DNA from: Maridesulfovibrio sp.
GTDB lineage: Bacteria; Desulfobacterota; Desulfovibrionia; Desulfovibrionales; Desulfovibrionaceae
Direction of reading: 5' to 3'
DNA: 64,000 nt
NCBI RefSeq assembly: GCF_963666665.1
Contig: NZ_OY762999.1
Coordinates: forward strand, 911,501-975,500
Under the pieces are notes generated by a model that saw nothing but the letters and a program-made list of their open reading frames with translations, searched no databases and had not been told where the DNA came from. The position numbers and the translations under genes are program-made. Below are positions 48,826 through 55,932 of the stretch, piece after piece. Each line of letters starts with the position of its first letter. Position 1 is the stretch's first letter.

Positions 48826-49329
48826 ATGAATTTAAAAGATATCACTAAAGCAGCTGAGAAAATCGGCTGCTTATCTGTCACTACCCTTGATGGTGGGATA
48901 ATGCACAGCAGGATAATCAGTCTTTGCGGTGGTGACGATGAAGGGCTTTATTTCCTGACTATGGACGTTAAGCCTTTTTACCGTCAGCTCATAGCTAACC
49001 CCCAAGTTTCCATGTGCGGAATCTACCCCACCAGCCGCAAGGAAGGAAAGAACAGTGACGGCCAGCCTTATTTCCCTCCGGGGTATACCTTAAGGATTAC
49101 CGGGGAAGCCCGTGAAGTTTCCATGGATGAATTGCGTGAAAAGGCTGAGGCCGGAATGCGTATTGATCCCGAAAAATGCATTGCCTGCGGCGAATGTTTT
49201 GAGGCCTGTACATTCAAGGCGATTGTTCCGGGAGATGTCTACCGGGTAGACGGTTCCCGGTGCGACGAATGCGGAAGCTGCGTTTTGGCCTGTCCGGTTG
49301 AAGCTATTGCTCTCTCACAGACTATATAA
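48826..49329 (+). CDS. pyridoxamine-5'-phosphate-oxidase-fold/ferredoxin fusion protein
   Basis: 167 residues behind AAAGGAG. Residues 1-100 look like a split-barrel flavin-binding domain (GGIMHSRIISLCGGDDEGLYFLTMDVKPFYRQL). Residues 111-165 are a two-cluster ferredoxin: CIACGECFEAC and CDECGSCVLACP. It probably carries electrons between a flavin and iron-sulfur clusters; the partner enzyme is unknown. Directly follows an AraC regulator. Confidence 0.85.
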   Translation: MNLKDITKAAEKIGCLSVTTLDGGIMHSRIISLCGGDDEGLYFLTMDVKPFYRQLIANPQVSMCGIYPTSRKEGKNSDGQPYFPPGYTLRITGEAREVSMDELREKAEAGMRIDPEKCIACGECFEACTFKAIVPGDVYRVDGSRCDECGSCVLACPVEAIALSQTI

Positions 49330-49364
49330 ATTTTTACATTCCAAATAATAAGGGACGTTGTAAT

Positions 49365-49395
49365 GGCATAGGAATTACTCCTGTGCCTTTTTTTG
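49365..49395 (+). terminator. rho-independent terminator
   Basis: GGCATAGGA with TCCTGTGCC (one G-T pair) followed by seven T. Confidence 0.8.
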
Positions 49396-49450
49396 TGTGT
49401 TTAGGCGTACGGTGGCTCTTATGTGATTTCTCCTCCTTGTGAATTGTTGC

Positions 49451-49494
49451 TTGACACATTGTGCCACTTTAAATATTTAGTTGCGTAACGCAAC
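49451..49494 (+). promoter_or_regulatory. promoter and MarR operator of the MarR-GNAT gene
   Basis: A perfect -35 TTGACA at 49451-49456, a 17-base spacer, and -10 TATTTA at 49474-49479. A near-perfect palindrome GTTGCGT-A-ACGCAAC at 49480-49494 covers the transcription start. Such a site is well placed for autorepression by the encoded MarR domain. Confidence 0.75.
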
Positions 49495-49517
49495 CAAATT
49501 CAATGGAGGGATAGAAA

Positions 49518-50441
49518 ATGGATAATGATCAGGTCCGGCAGGTGAGACAATATTCACGCAGTCTTGCTCGTGAATGGAAGTTGGTCGCAAACCGCGCGTG
49601 TTCGGAAGGGCTGAGTGTGTCTGAGGCACATTCACTTATTGAATTGTCAACTGTTGAGTCATTTTCTGTTCAGGAAGTGGCTGACTTGTTGCTTATAGAC
49701 AAGTCCAATGCGAGCCGGGCTCTCAAGGCGCTGGGAAATCAAGGATTTGTTGAATTTAGAGCAAGTAATGCGGATCGAAGAGCTAAAAAGGTGTTCATTA
49801 CTGATGCCGGTAGGAAGCAAGTCACACAGGTGCATGCCGAAGCCGATGAGCAGGTTGGGTGTGCTTTGGGAATGCTCGGTGTTCGTGAGCGGGAGATCGT
49901 AGAGCTGGGTTTGCAGACTTATGCCAAGGCTCTTCGTTATTGCAGATTACAGGAAGGTTTTTCCATACGTCCTATAGTGGCTGAGGATGATCCTGCTGTT
50001 GCGCGTGTTATACGCCTTGTTTCGGAGGAATATGGTTTGCGTGCTGAGGACGGATATGCTGTTGGTGATCCTTCTGTTGATCATATGAGCAGTGCTTATG
50101 CAGATAAAGGAGGTTGTTATTGGGTGGTTGAGAGCAAGGGACGCGTTGTTGGTGGAGGCGGAGTTGCGGCTTTACAGGGGGGCGATGGTCATGTTTGTGA
50201 GTTGCAGAAAATGTATTATACTTCTGAGTGCCGTGGTAGGGGGCTGGGCAGGAAGTTGGTTCTCATGGCTTTGGAATTTGCTCGAAGTTTTGGTTATGAG
50301 GCTTGTTATCTCGAAACTACAGGTGAGCTGCGTGAGGCCATATCGCTCTATGAAGCTTTAGGATTTGAACGTCAGAAAGATTTGTTAGGAGATACCGGAC
50401 ACGAAGTTTGTGAACTCCGCTATCTATATAGGTTTGGTTAA
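49518..50441 (+). CDS. MarR-type regulator fused to a GNAT acetyltransferase
   Basis: 307 residues behind GGAGGG. Residues 1-150 are a winged-helix MarR domain (VQEVADLLLIDKSNASRALKALG, then the wing). Residues about 155-305 are a GNAT domain with the acetyl-CoA motif LQKMYYTSECRGRGLGRKLVLM and a late YEALGFERQKD. The fusion is a known architecture. The acetylated substrate is unknown, and the operator at 49480-49494 suggests autoregulation. Confidence 0.92.
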   Translation: MDNDQVRQVRQYSRSLAREWKLVANRACSEGLSVSEAHSLIELSTVESFSVQEVADLLLIDKSNASRALKALGNQGFVEFRASNADRRAKKVFITDAGRKQVTQVHAEADEQVGCALGMLGVREREIVELGLQTYAKALRYCRLQEGFSIRPIVAEDDPAVARVIRLVSEEYGLRAEDGYAVGDPSVDHMSSAYADKGGCYWVVESKGRVVGGGGVAALQGGDGHVCELQKMYYTSECRGRGLGRKLVLMALEFARSFGYEACYLETTGELREAISLYEALGFERQKDLLGDTGHEVCELRYLYRFG

Positions 50442-50558
50442 TTCCGCGCTTTTTGTGTGTTGGATGAGATTGTGATTCAGGTAAGATCAGGCCGTTCCTT
50501 AAAATTCATATTTGACTTGTGGCGGGGCAGTACTTAATTTCTCTGCAAGGAGAAAGTG

Positions 50559-51263
50559 ATGTTTCATGGAAAAGTAAGGGCGGTAGCTTTTGATGCTGAT
50601 GATACCCTGTGGGTGAATGAACCTTTTTTCGACAGGGCAAAGGCAGAAATTGCTGAAATGATGTCTGTTTATATTGCGCCGGAAAAGTTTACGCAGATTT
50701 TGGAAAAGACCCAGTCCCGTAATGTGGCCGTGTTCGGGTACGGGGTAAAGTGTTTTGTTATTTCCATGATTGAGGCGGCAAATGCCGTTGCTCCGGATAG
50801 GATAAAAAGCTTTGAAATTGAACGCATCATTGCTCTTGGCCGGTCTATGCTGACTGCTCCTGTGGAACCTATTGCAGGGGTCGAAGAGGTGTTGCGAACT
50901 TTGGGCAGTGACTACGAGCTGCTTATGATTACCAAGGGTGATGTGGCTGAACAGCAACGCAAAATCAGTCTTTCCGGTATGTCCGTGTATTTTGATCACA
51001 TAGAGATTCTTGCCGAGAAAGACAAAGCTGCATATGAGCGGATTCTTCATAAGCACAGCATTCGGCATGATGAATTTCTCATGGTCGGGAATTCCGTGAA
51101 ATCAGACATTCTTCCGGTTGTGGGGATTGGCGGAAGTGCTGTACATATTCCATTCCATACTACTTGGGTCCATGAAGTTGCCTGTGAAGATGACCTTTGC
51201 GGACGTGAGTATGTAGAAATCAGCAAGGCAGGAGAATTATTGCCATTGTTGATGAGTTCATAG
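50559..51263 (+). CDS. HAD-superfamily hydrolase
   Basis: 234 residues. The ATG at 50559 is chosen over the GTG at 50556, with AAGGAG upstream. Motif I is AVAFDADDTLW (nucleophile Asp in DxDxT), motif II LMITKGD (the usual Ser/Thr), motif III Lys in LAEKDKAAYE, motif IV LMVGNSVKSDILPVVGIGG. A phosphatase-type activity on a small phosphorylated compound is likely. No operon partner. Confidence 0.88.
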   Translation: MFHGKVRAVAFDADDTLWVNEPFFDRAKAEIAEMMSVYIAPEKFTQILEKTQSRNVAVFGYGVKCFVISMIEAANAVAPDRIKSFEIERIIALGRSMLTAPVEPIAGVEEVLRTLGSDYELLMITKGDVAEQQRKISLSGMSVYFDHIEILAEKDKAAYERILHKHSIRHDEFLMVGNSVKSDILPVVGIGGSAVHIPFHTTWVHEVACEDDLCGREYVEISKAGELLPLLMSS

Positions 51264-51417
51264 CCTGAAGGATTCGTTTCGTAATTTTATACGGCAATTA
51301 ATCACTTTCATTCTCTTGCAATGAATGTTAATAAGCCGTTGCTTACGCACTAAGGGATGCCGTTTGTGTTTCATAGTGCGTATTTGTATTAAAATATCAA
51401 TATATAAGGTGATAGCA

Positions 51418-51801
51418 TTGTCTCAGCCTACTGAAAAAAGTGTAAAATTGATCTCCAATTATGTGGAGAAGTATTGTGAACGTACCGGATTGAACCTTCA
51501 TCCCATGAAGGATGTTTCCGAAGCCGTGACCACCGGTCTGGCCATGCATCTTGATGATCTTAATCGTCCTCTTTGTCCCTGTCGGTTTTACCCCGATAAG
51601 CAGCAGGCGGTTGCAGAGCGTGAATGGCTGTGTCCCTGCTCAGATATGAAGAACTACAAGTACTGTCACTGTATGCTTTTTGTTAATGAGGAAGGTATGC
51701 CCGTAACTGAGCATCTTCCTGAAGATCATGAAGGCCGACAGACCTATGGCGATATCGCAGACCCCGCTCCGGAAAAGATGCATCGCAAGCTGCCTAACTA
51801 G
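51418..51801 (+). CDS. ferredoxin-thioredoxin reductase catalytic beta chain
   Basis: 127 residues. TTG 51418 is the likely start (AAGGTG upstream); the longer frame from 51325 adds an unlikely Cys-rich leader. The cysteine set of the FTR catalytic chain is intact: CPCRFYP, CPCSDM and CHCMLFV, which bind the [4Fe-4S] cluster and form the redox disulfide. It passes ferredoxin electrons to thioredoxin. No thioredoxin or ferredoxin gene is adjacent. Deltaproteobacterial relatives often lack the plant-type variable subunit. Confidence 0.9.
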   Translation: MSQPTEKSVKLISNYVEKYCERTGLNLHPMKDVSEAVTTGLAMHLDDLNRPLCPCRFYPDKQQAVAEREWLCPCSDMKNYKYCHCMLFVNEEGMPVTEHLPEDHEGRQTYGDIADPAPEKMHRKLPN

Positions 51802-51820
51802 GCAATATAAGTATAAATAG

Positions 51821-51858
51821 AAAAGGACACATGCTTTATAGCTTGTGTCCTTTTTTTA
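51821..51858. terminator. bidirectional terminator
   Basis: AAAGGACACA and TGTGTCCTTT arms with a longer loop and a T run; convergent FTR and PAS genes. Confidence 0.85.
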
Positions 51859-52596
51859 TGGATTTTCACCCTTCTTATTCTGCTTCCGCTTTTCCTTGCC
51901 TTTTATATACCACTGCTGGTCCCCATACATTTTATCTGAGCACTCCGGACAGAGTCCGTGGCTGAATGAGGCTTCGGAATATTTTTCGATGAATGACTCA
52001 AGATTGTTCCAGTAGCCTTTGTCATCGCGAATTTTTTTACATTTGGCACAGATAGGCATGAGCCCGCTGAGAACTTTCACCTTTTCAAGGGCTTCCGAGA
52101 GTTCCTTGATGAGTTTTTCTTTATCCTGTTCAGCTTTTTTCTGGTTGGTTATATCGATGAAACTTTCTATATAGTAGTCTTTACCCTTGAGATTAAGGGT
52201 CTTAACTGTTTTGAGAATATTGCGGTTGCCGGATTTTGCAGTGAGCAGAATCCTTTCAGACATATCCACTGTCTGCCCGAGGTCTGCAATAGGACATTTC
52301 CCTCGTTCTGCCGGACATACAAAGTTGTGGCACACCTTGCCGATTACTTCATCTTTTTCACGCCCCAGCATTTCAAGGGCAGTGCTGTTGACTTCAACAA
52401 TCGTGAACTTTTCTGCGTCTACAATGATAATTCCACTGAGGATGGAATCGAAGAGTATGTCCATGACAAGTGAAGATTTTGTGTCGGCATTCATAAAGAA
52501 ATTAACAGTATTCAGGCATTCGTTTTTCTCTTCACGCCTTTCCAGTTCAGCAATGCGCTGTTCCAGTTCTTCATATGTTGGCTTCTTCGATTTCAC
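51856..52596 (-). CDS. PAS-domain protein with C-terminal Cys-rich motif
   Basis: 246 residues, soluble. A coiled N-terminus (about 5-30), one PAS domain (about 45-155: DSILSGIIIVDAEKFTIVEVNSTALEMLGR), then a helical linker and a C-terminal motif PICAKCKKIRDDKGYWNNLE..FSHGLCPECSDKMY with CxxC and CxxC. That motif is common at the ends of PAS/response-regulator proteins in this group and may bind zinc or iron. No output domain such as a kinase is present, so the protein may signal by contact. Confidence 0.8.
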   Translation of the reverse strand: MKSKKPTYEELEQRIAELERREEKNECLNTVNFFMNADTKSSLVMDILFDSILSGIIIVDAEKFTIVEVNSTALEMLGREKDEVIGKVCHNFVCPAERGKCPIADLGQTVDMSERILLTAKSGNRNILKTVKTLNLKGKDYYIESFIDITNQKKAEQDKEKLIKELSEALEKVKVLSGLMPICAKCKKIRDDKGYWNNLESFIEKYSEASFSHGLCPECSDKMYGDQQWYIKGKEKRKQNKKGENP

Positions 52597-52778
52597 GGTG
52601 CATCCTTAAATATTGAATGATTTGAGTAAAATTATACGACAATGGTGGATATTGGTCCATTAGAAATGTAAATATAATGATTTATGATTGGATATGATAT
52701 GTGCTTTGTGAATTTTTGATAACAATTAAGATTTTCTATGATGGGATCTGCTTGTTTTTCTATAATAAATTGTTTCCG

Positions 52779-52792
52779 TTGATCTGGATCAA
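52779..52792. promoter_or_regulatory. FNR/CRP-type binding site
   Basis: TTGATCTGGATCAA is a perfect 14-bp palindrome of the TTGAT-N4-ATCAA consensus. It lies 81 bp upstream of the disulfide/persulfide reductase start. It suggests control by an FNR/HcpR-like regulator responding to oxygen or nitrosative stress. Confidence 0.6.
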
Positions 52793-52873
52793 TGCGTTCC
52801 ATCTGTCGATGGGTAATCTCTGGCTAATCCAATCCATGACTCAATTAAAGCTGAAAGCGAAAAGGAGATACAG

Positions 52874-54568
52874 ATGAGTTCAAGAAAAATAGTCGTTATC
52901 GGCGGTTCTGCTGCCGGACCCAAGGCAGCAGCCCGGTCCAAGCGTCTTGATGCAGAAGCGGAAGTTACCCTGCTTCAGAAAGCCCCGGAATTGTCCATGG
53001 CTTCCTGCGGTTATCCTTACTACATCGGCGGGAATTTTGATGAGCGAAATGCTTTGCTTGCCACACCCACTGGGGTAGTTCGCGATGAAGGTTTCTTTGC
53101 TGCTGCCAAGGGGGTGAATGCGCGGGTCAACACTGAAGTGACAGTCATAGACCGTAAGAATAAGACAGTGTCCTGCACTGATGTCCTTACCGGAGAATCT
53201 TCCTGCGTGGAATATGATAAGTTGGTCATTTGCACCGGAGCGACTCCGCGTCGTCCGCCTATTACGGGAATTGACCTCGAAGGGGTTCGTTCTCTTTCCG
53301 AAATGCGCGATGCAGATAAGCTGCGTGAGCTGGTTGATTCCGGCGAGGTCAAAGATGCGGTTATTGTCGGCGGCGGACTGATCGGAATTGAAGTATGCGA
53401 AGCTCTGTCCGAATCCGGCATGAATGTGAATGTTGTGGAGATGCTTTCGCAGCTGCTTATGTTTCTGGACTGGGAAATCGCCAAGTTGGTGGAGAAGCAT
53501 GTGGCCTCCAAAGGGGTAACCGTCCATACCGACAATGGTGTGGCAGAATTTCTGGGCGAGAATGGCAAGCTGACCGGAGTTAAACTTAATGATGGTTCCG
53601 TGGTTCCATGCGAACTTGCTGTGGTTGCCATCGGTGTAATCCCCAATTCCAAGCTGGCAGCGGATGCAGGTCTCGAAATCGGCGGATTCGGTGGCATCGC
53701 GGTTGACGATTTCATGCGTACTTCCGACCCTGACATCTATGCTGCCGGGGATTGCGTTGAGATTACCCAGCGTATCTCCGGGAAGAAAACCTATGCTCCC
53801 TATGGAGATCTTGCTAACCTTGAGGCCCGTGTTGTCGCGGATAATATTGCCCGTGGTGATAAATATAAATTCCCCGGTACTGTTAACAGCGGGATATGCA
53901 AGGTCTTTGATCTTAGCGCCGGAGCAACCGGATTTTCCGAACAGCGGGCTAGGGCCGAAGGGTATGATGTTATTACTGCAACCAATGCCAGCCCGGACAA
54001 GCCCGGTTTCATGGGGGCCAAGCTGCTGGTCTCAAAGATGGTCGCTGATGCCGCAACCGGACGTATTCTTGGGTTTCAGTGCGTTGGTCCCGGTGAGGTT
54101 AACCGCCAATTGGCCGAGGCTGCAATGGCTGTTATGAACGGCAACACCATTTGGGAAGTGGGCATGGCCGACTTGCCGTATGCGCCGCCTTTTTCTTTGG
54201 CTATTGATCATTTTATCACCACTGCGCATATACTTGATAACAAGATGGCCGGACAGATGACCGGGATCAGCAATGCAGAGGTGAAAGAGAAATTGGATGC
54301 CGGTGAAAAACCGTTTATTCTGGATGTGCGTGCACCCAATGAATTTGAGGAGATGCGTTTGAATGTAGGGGAAAATCTTATTCCCCTTGGCAAGTTGCGC
54401 AATGCTCTTGATCAGCTGCCGCAAGACAAGGATGCTGAGATAATCACTTTCTGCAAGATATCCATGCGCGGTTACGAGGCTCAGCGGGTGCTTGAGGCAA
54501 ACGGATGGACCAACGTTAAAGTCATGGAAGGCGGTATCATGGGCTGGCCGTTCAAGGTCGAGATGTAG
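52874..54568 (+). CDS. FAD-dependent CoA-disulfide/persulfide reductase with rhodanese domain
   Basis: A 564-residue cytoplasmic flavoprotein behind AAGGAGA. It opens with KIVVIGGSAAGPKAAARSKRL (FAD site). The single catalytic Cys in MASCGYPYYIGG is the hallmark of CoA-disulfide reductases. The NAD(P) site is VIVGGGLIGIEVCEAL, the late FAD site is AAGDCVE, and a C-terminal rhodanese domain (about 465-564) has an active-site Cys in FCKISMRG. Length and order match NADPH-dependent persulfide reductase (Npsr)-like enzymes that reduce polysulfide or CoA-persulfide, fitting a sulfur-metabolising host. Confidence 0.92.
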   Translation: MSSRKIVVIGGSAAGPKAAARSKRLDAEAEVTLLQKAPELSMASCGYPYYIGGNFDERNALLATPTGVVRDEGFFAAAKGVNARVNTEVTVIDRKNKTVSCTDVLTGESSCVEYDKLVICTGATPRRPPITGIDLEGVRSLSEMRDADKLRELVDSGEVKDAVIVGGGLIGIEVCEALSESGMNVNVVEMLSQLLMFLDWEIAKLVEKHVASKGVTVHTDNGVAEFLGENGKLTGVKLNDGSVVPCELAVVAIGVIPNSKLAADAGLEIGGFGGIAVDDFMRTSDPDIYAAGDCVEITQRISGKKTYAPYGDLANLEARVVADNIARGDKYKFPGTVNSGICKVFDLSAGATGFSEQRARAEGYDVITATNASPDKPGFMGAKLLVSKMVADAATGRILGFQCVGPGEVNRQLAEAAMAVMNGNTIWEVGMADLPYAPPFSLAIDHFITTAHILDNKMAGQMTGISNAEVKEKLDAGEKPFILDVRAPNEFEEMRLNVGENLIPLGKLRNALDQLPQDKDAEIITFCKISMRGYEAQRVLEANGWTNVKVMEGGIMGWPFKVEM

Positions 54569-54589
54569 CCTTTGTAAGATAGTAAATTT

Positions 54590-54625
54590 AAAGGGCCGTA
54601 GTACTCAGTACTCGGCCTTTTGTTT
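54590..54625. terminator. terminator, formerly shared by two convergent genes
   Basis: AAGGGCCG and CGGCCTTTT arms with an inner AGTACT/AGTACT pairing and T runs. Before the IS arrived it lay between the flavoprotein gene and the alcohol dehydrogenase gene. Confidence 0.75.
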
Positions 54626-54672
54626 TTTAGTGTCCCGTCCTGAAATAGGTTTACACCCAAAGGACCTATTTT

Positions 54673-55071
54673 ATGAAAAAGGAAGAAACTCAAAGAGTAA
54701 AGCGTACTCAGCGGGACTACACAATGGGCTTTAAATTGTCCGTTGTGGCATTAGTTGAAAAGGGTGAAATGACCTACAAGCAGGCCCAAAGGGCCTATGG
54801 AATCCAAGGTCGCAGCACTGTTTTAAAGTGGCTTCGTAAACATGGCAGCCTTGACTGGAGCAAGCCAATGGTACATCAGAAAAGAATGCCAAAATCCAAA
54901 GAGACTCCAGCACAAAAGATTAAGCGTCTTGAAAAAGAGCTTCAGGAAGAGAAGATCAAAACTATGCTTCTCAACGAAATGATTGATATTTCTGACAGAG
55001 AACTGGGTACTTCCATAAGAAAAAAACTTACCCCCGAGCTGCACGAGGTCTTCAGGAAACAAAGCAAATAA
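54673..55071 (+). CDS. IS3-family transposase OrfA
   Basis: 132 residues: the DNA-binding protein of the element. A basic N-terminus, a helix-turn-helix region (FKLSVVALVEKGEMTYKQAQRAYGIQ) and a C-terminal leucine-rich coiled coil (KIKRLEKELQEEKIKTMLLN) are as in IS150-type OrfA. The last part covers the slippery site. It starts at ATG 42 bp inside the left end. Made alone it usually limits transposition; fused to OrfB it gives the transposase. Confidence 0.93.
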   Translation: MKKEETQRVKRTQRDYTMGFKLSVVALVEKGEMTYKQAQRAYGIQGRSTVLKWLRKHGSLDWSKPMVHQKRMPKSKETPAQKIKRLEKELQEEKIKTMLLNEMIDISDRELGTSIRKKLTPELHEVFRKQSK

Positions 55072-55101
55072 GTTTATCTGCTTGCTGTAGACAGCTCGGG
55101 G
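55020..55101 (+). promoter_or_regulatory. programmed -1 frameshift signal of the IS transposase
   Basis: Seven A at 55020-55026 are read in OrfA frame as A AAA AAA, a strong slippery heptamer. Five bases later CCCCGAGCTG (55032-55041) can pair perfectly with CAGCTCGGGG (55092-55101), a 10-bp stem across a 50-base loop. OrfB frame is open through the whole overlap. The fused OrfAB would have about 411 residues. Confidence 0.8.
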
Positions 55102-55907
55102 TGAGTCGGCAATCGATATATCAGGCTGAAAAACGCCATAAGGTACGGGAAAAACAGTTCCAAGAAGTAAAGAAACTTGTTTTGAGTCTGCGGGCCAGAA
55201 TGCCTCGGCTGGGAACGCGTAAGCTTTATTTTTTATTGCGTGAGAAATTTGTAGCTCGTGGAATCAAGCTTGGGCGGGATGCTTTTTTCGCATTATTGCG
55301 CAGAGAGCATTTACTGATAAAAACAAGAAAAAATTACACAAAAACTACAAATTCAAAGCATTGGCTCAAAAAACATCCTAATTTATTGAAGGAGTTTAAG
55401 CCTCAGTATTCAGAAGAAGTCTTTGTTAGTGATATAACTTACGTAAAAACGTTAAATAAAACATACTATCTATCACTAATCACAGACTCTTTTAGCAGAA
55501 AAATTGTAGGTCACAATTTGAGTTCTGATCTTAGTGCCGAAGGGACCACTAAAGCTTTAGATATGGCTATCAAAAACCGAAAAACGCGAAACAAAACAAT
55601 CCACCATTCAGATCGTGGATTGCAGTACGCATCGTCCATTTATCAAAACAAACTCAAGAAAGCCGAAATGGTCCCATCTATGACAGATGGGTATGATTGT
55701 TACCAAAATGCGTTAGCTGAACGTATAAATGGAATTTTAAAACAAGAATTTTTGGTGGTTAAATGCACTAGCTTTGATGAGTTAAATTCACTCGTAAAAG
55801 AGTCTATTGAAATATATAATTCTGAACGTCCTCATCTTAGTTTGAAAATGAAAACACCGAACCAAATACATAAACAGGGCTGTGGGGGTACCCCCACAGC
55901 CCTGTAG
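55101..55907 (+). CDS. IS3-family transposase OrfB (DDE integrase core)
   Basis: 268 residues from the GTG start, but mainly made as the OrfAB fusion. HTH_21 region GTRKLYFLLREKFVARGIKL, then rve core with the catalytic triad: D in VSDITYVKT, D in HHSDRGLQYAS, E in NALAERINGILKQEF, the DDE spacing of IS3. The C-terminal end QGCGGTPTAL is encoded by a perfect palindrome. Full length and apparently functional. Confidence 0.95.
   Translation: MSRQSIYQAEKRHKVREKQFQEVKKLVLSLRARMPRLGTRKLYFLLREKFVARGIKLGRDAFFALLRREHLLIKTRKNYTKTTNSKHWLKKHPNLLKEFKPQYSEEVFVSDITYVKTLNKTYYLSLITDSFSRKIVGHNLSSDLSAEGTTKALDMAIKNRKTRNKTIHHSDRGLQYASSIYQNKLKKAEMVPSMTDGYDCYQNALAERINGILKQEFLVVKCTSFDELNSLVKESIEIYNSERPHLSLKMKTPNQIHKQGCGGTPTAL
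55875..55904. repeat. perfect 30-bp palindrome at the end of the transposase gene
   Basis: CAGGGCTGTGGGGGT is followed directly by its exact complement. It codes the last residues of OrfB and lies 41 bp inside the right end of the IS. It could act as a transcription block in both directions. Confidence 0.9.
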
Positions 55908-55932
55908 TAAACCAATTAACCGTCAATCTATT

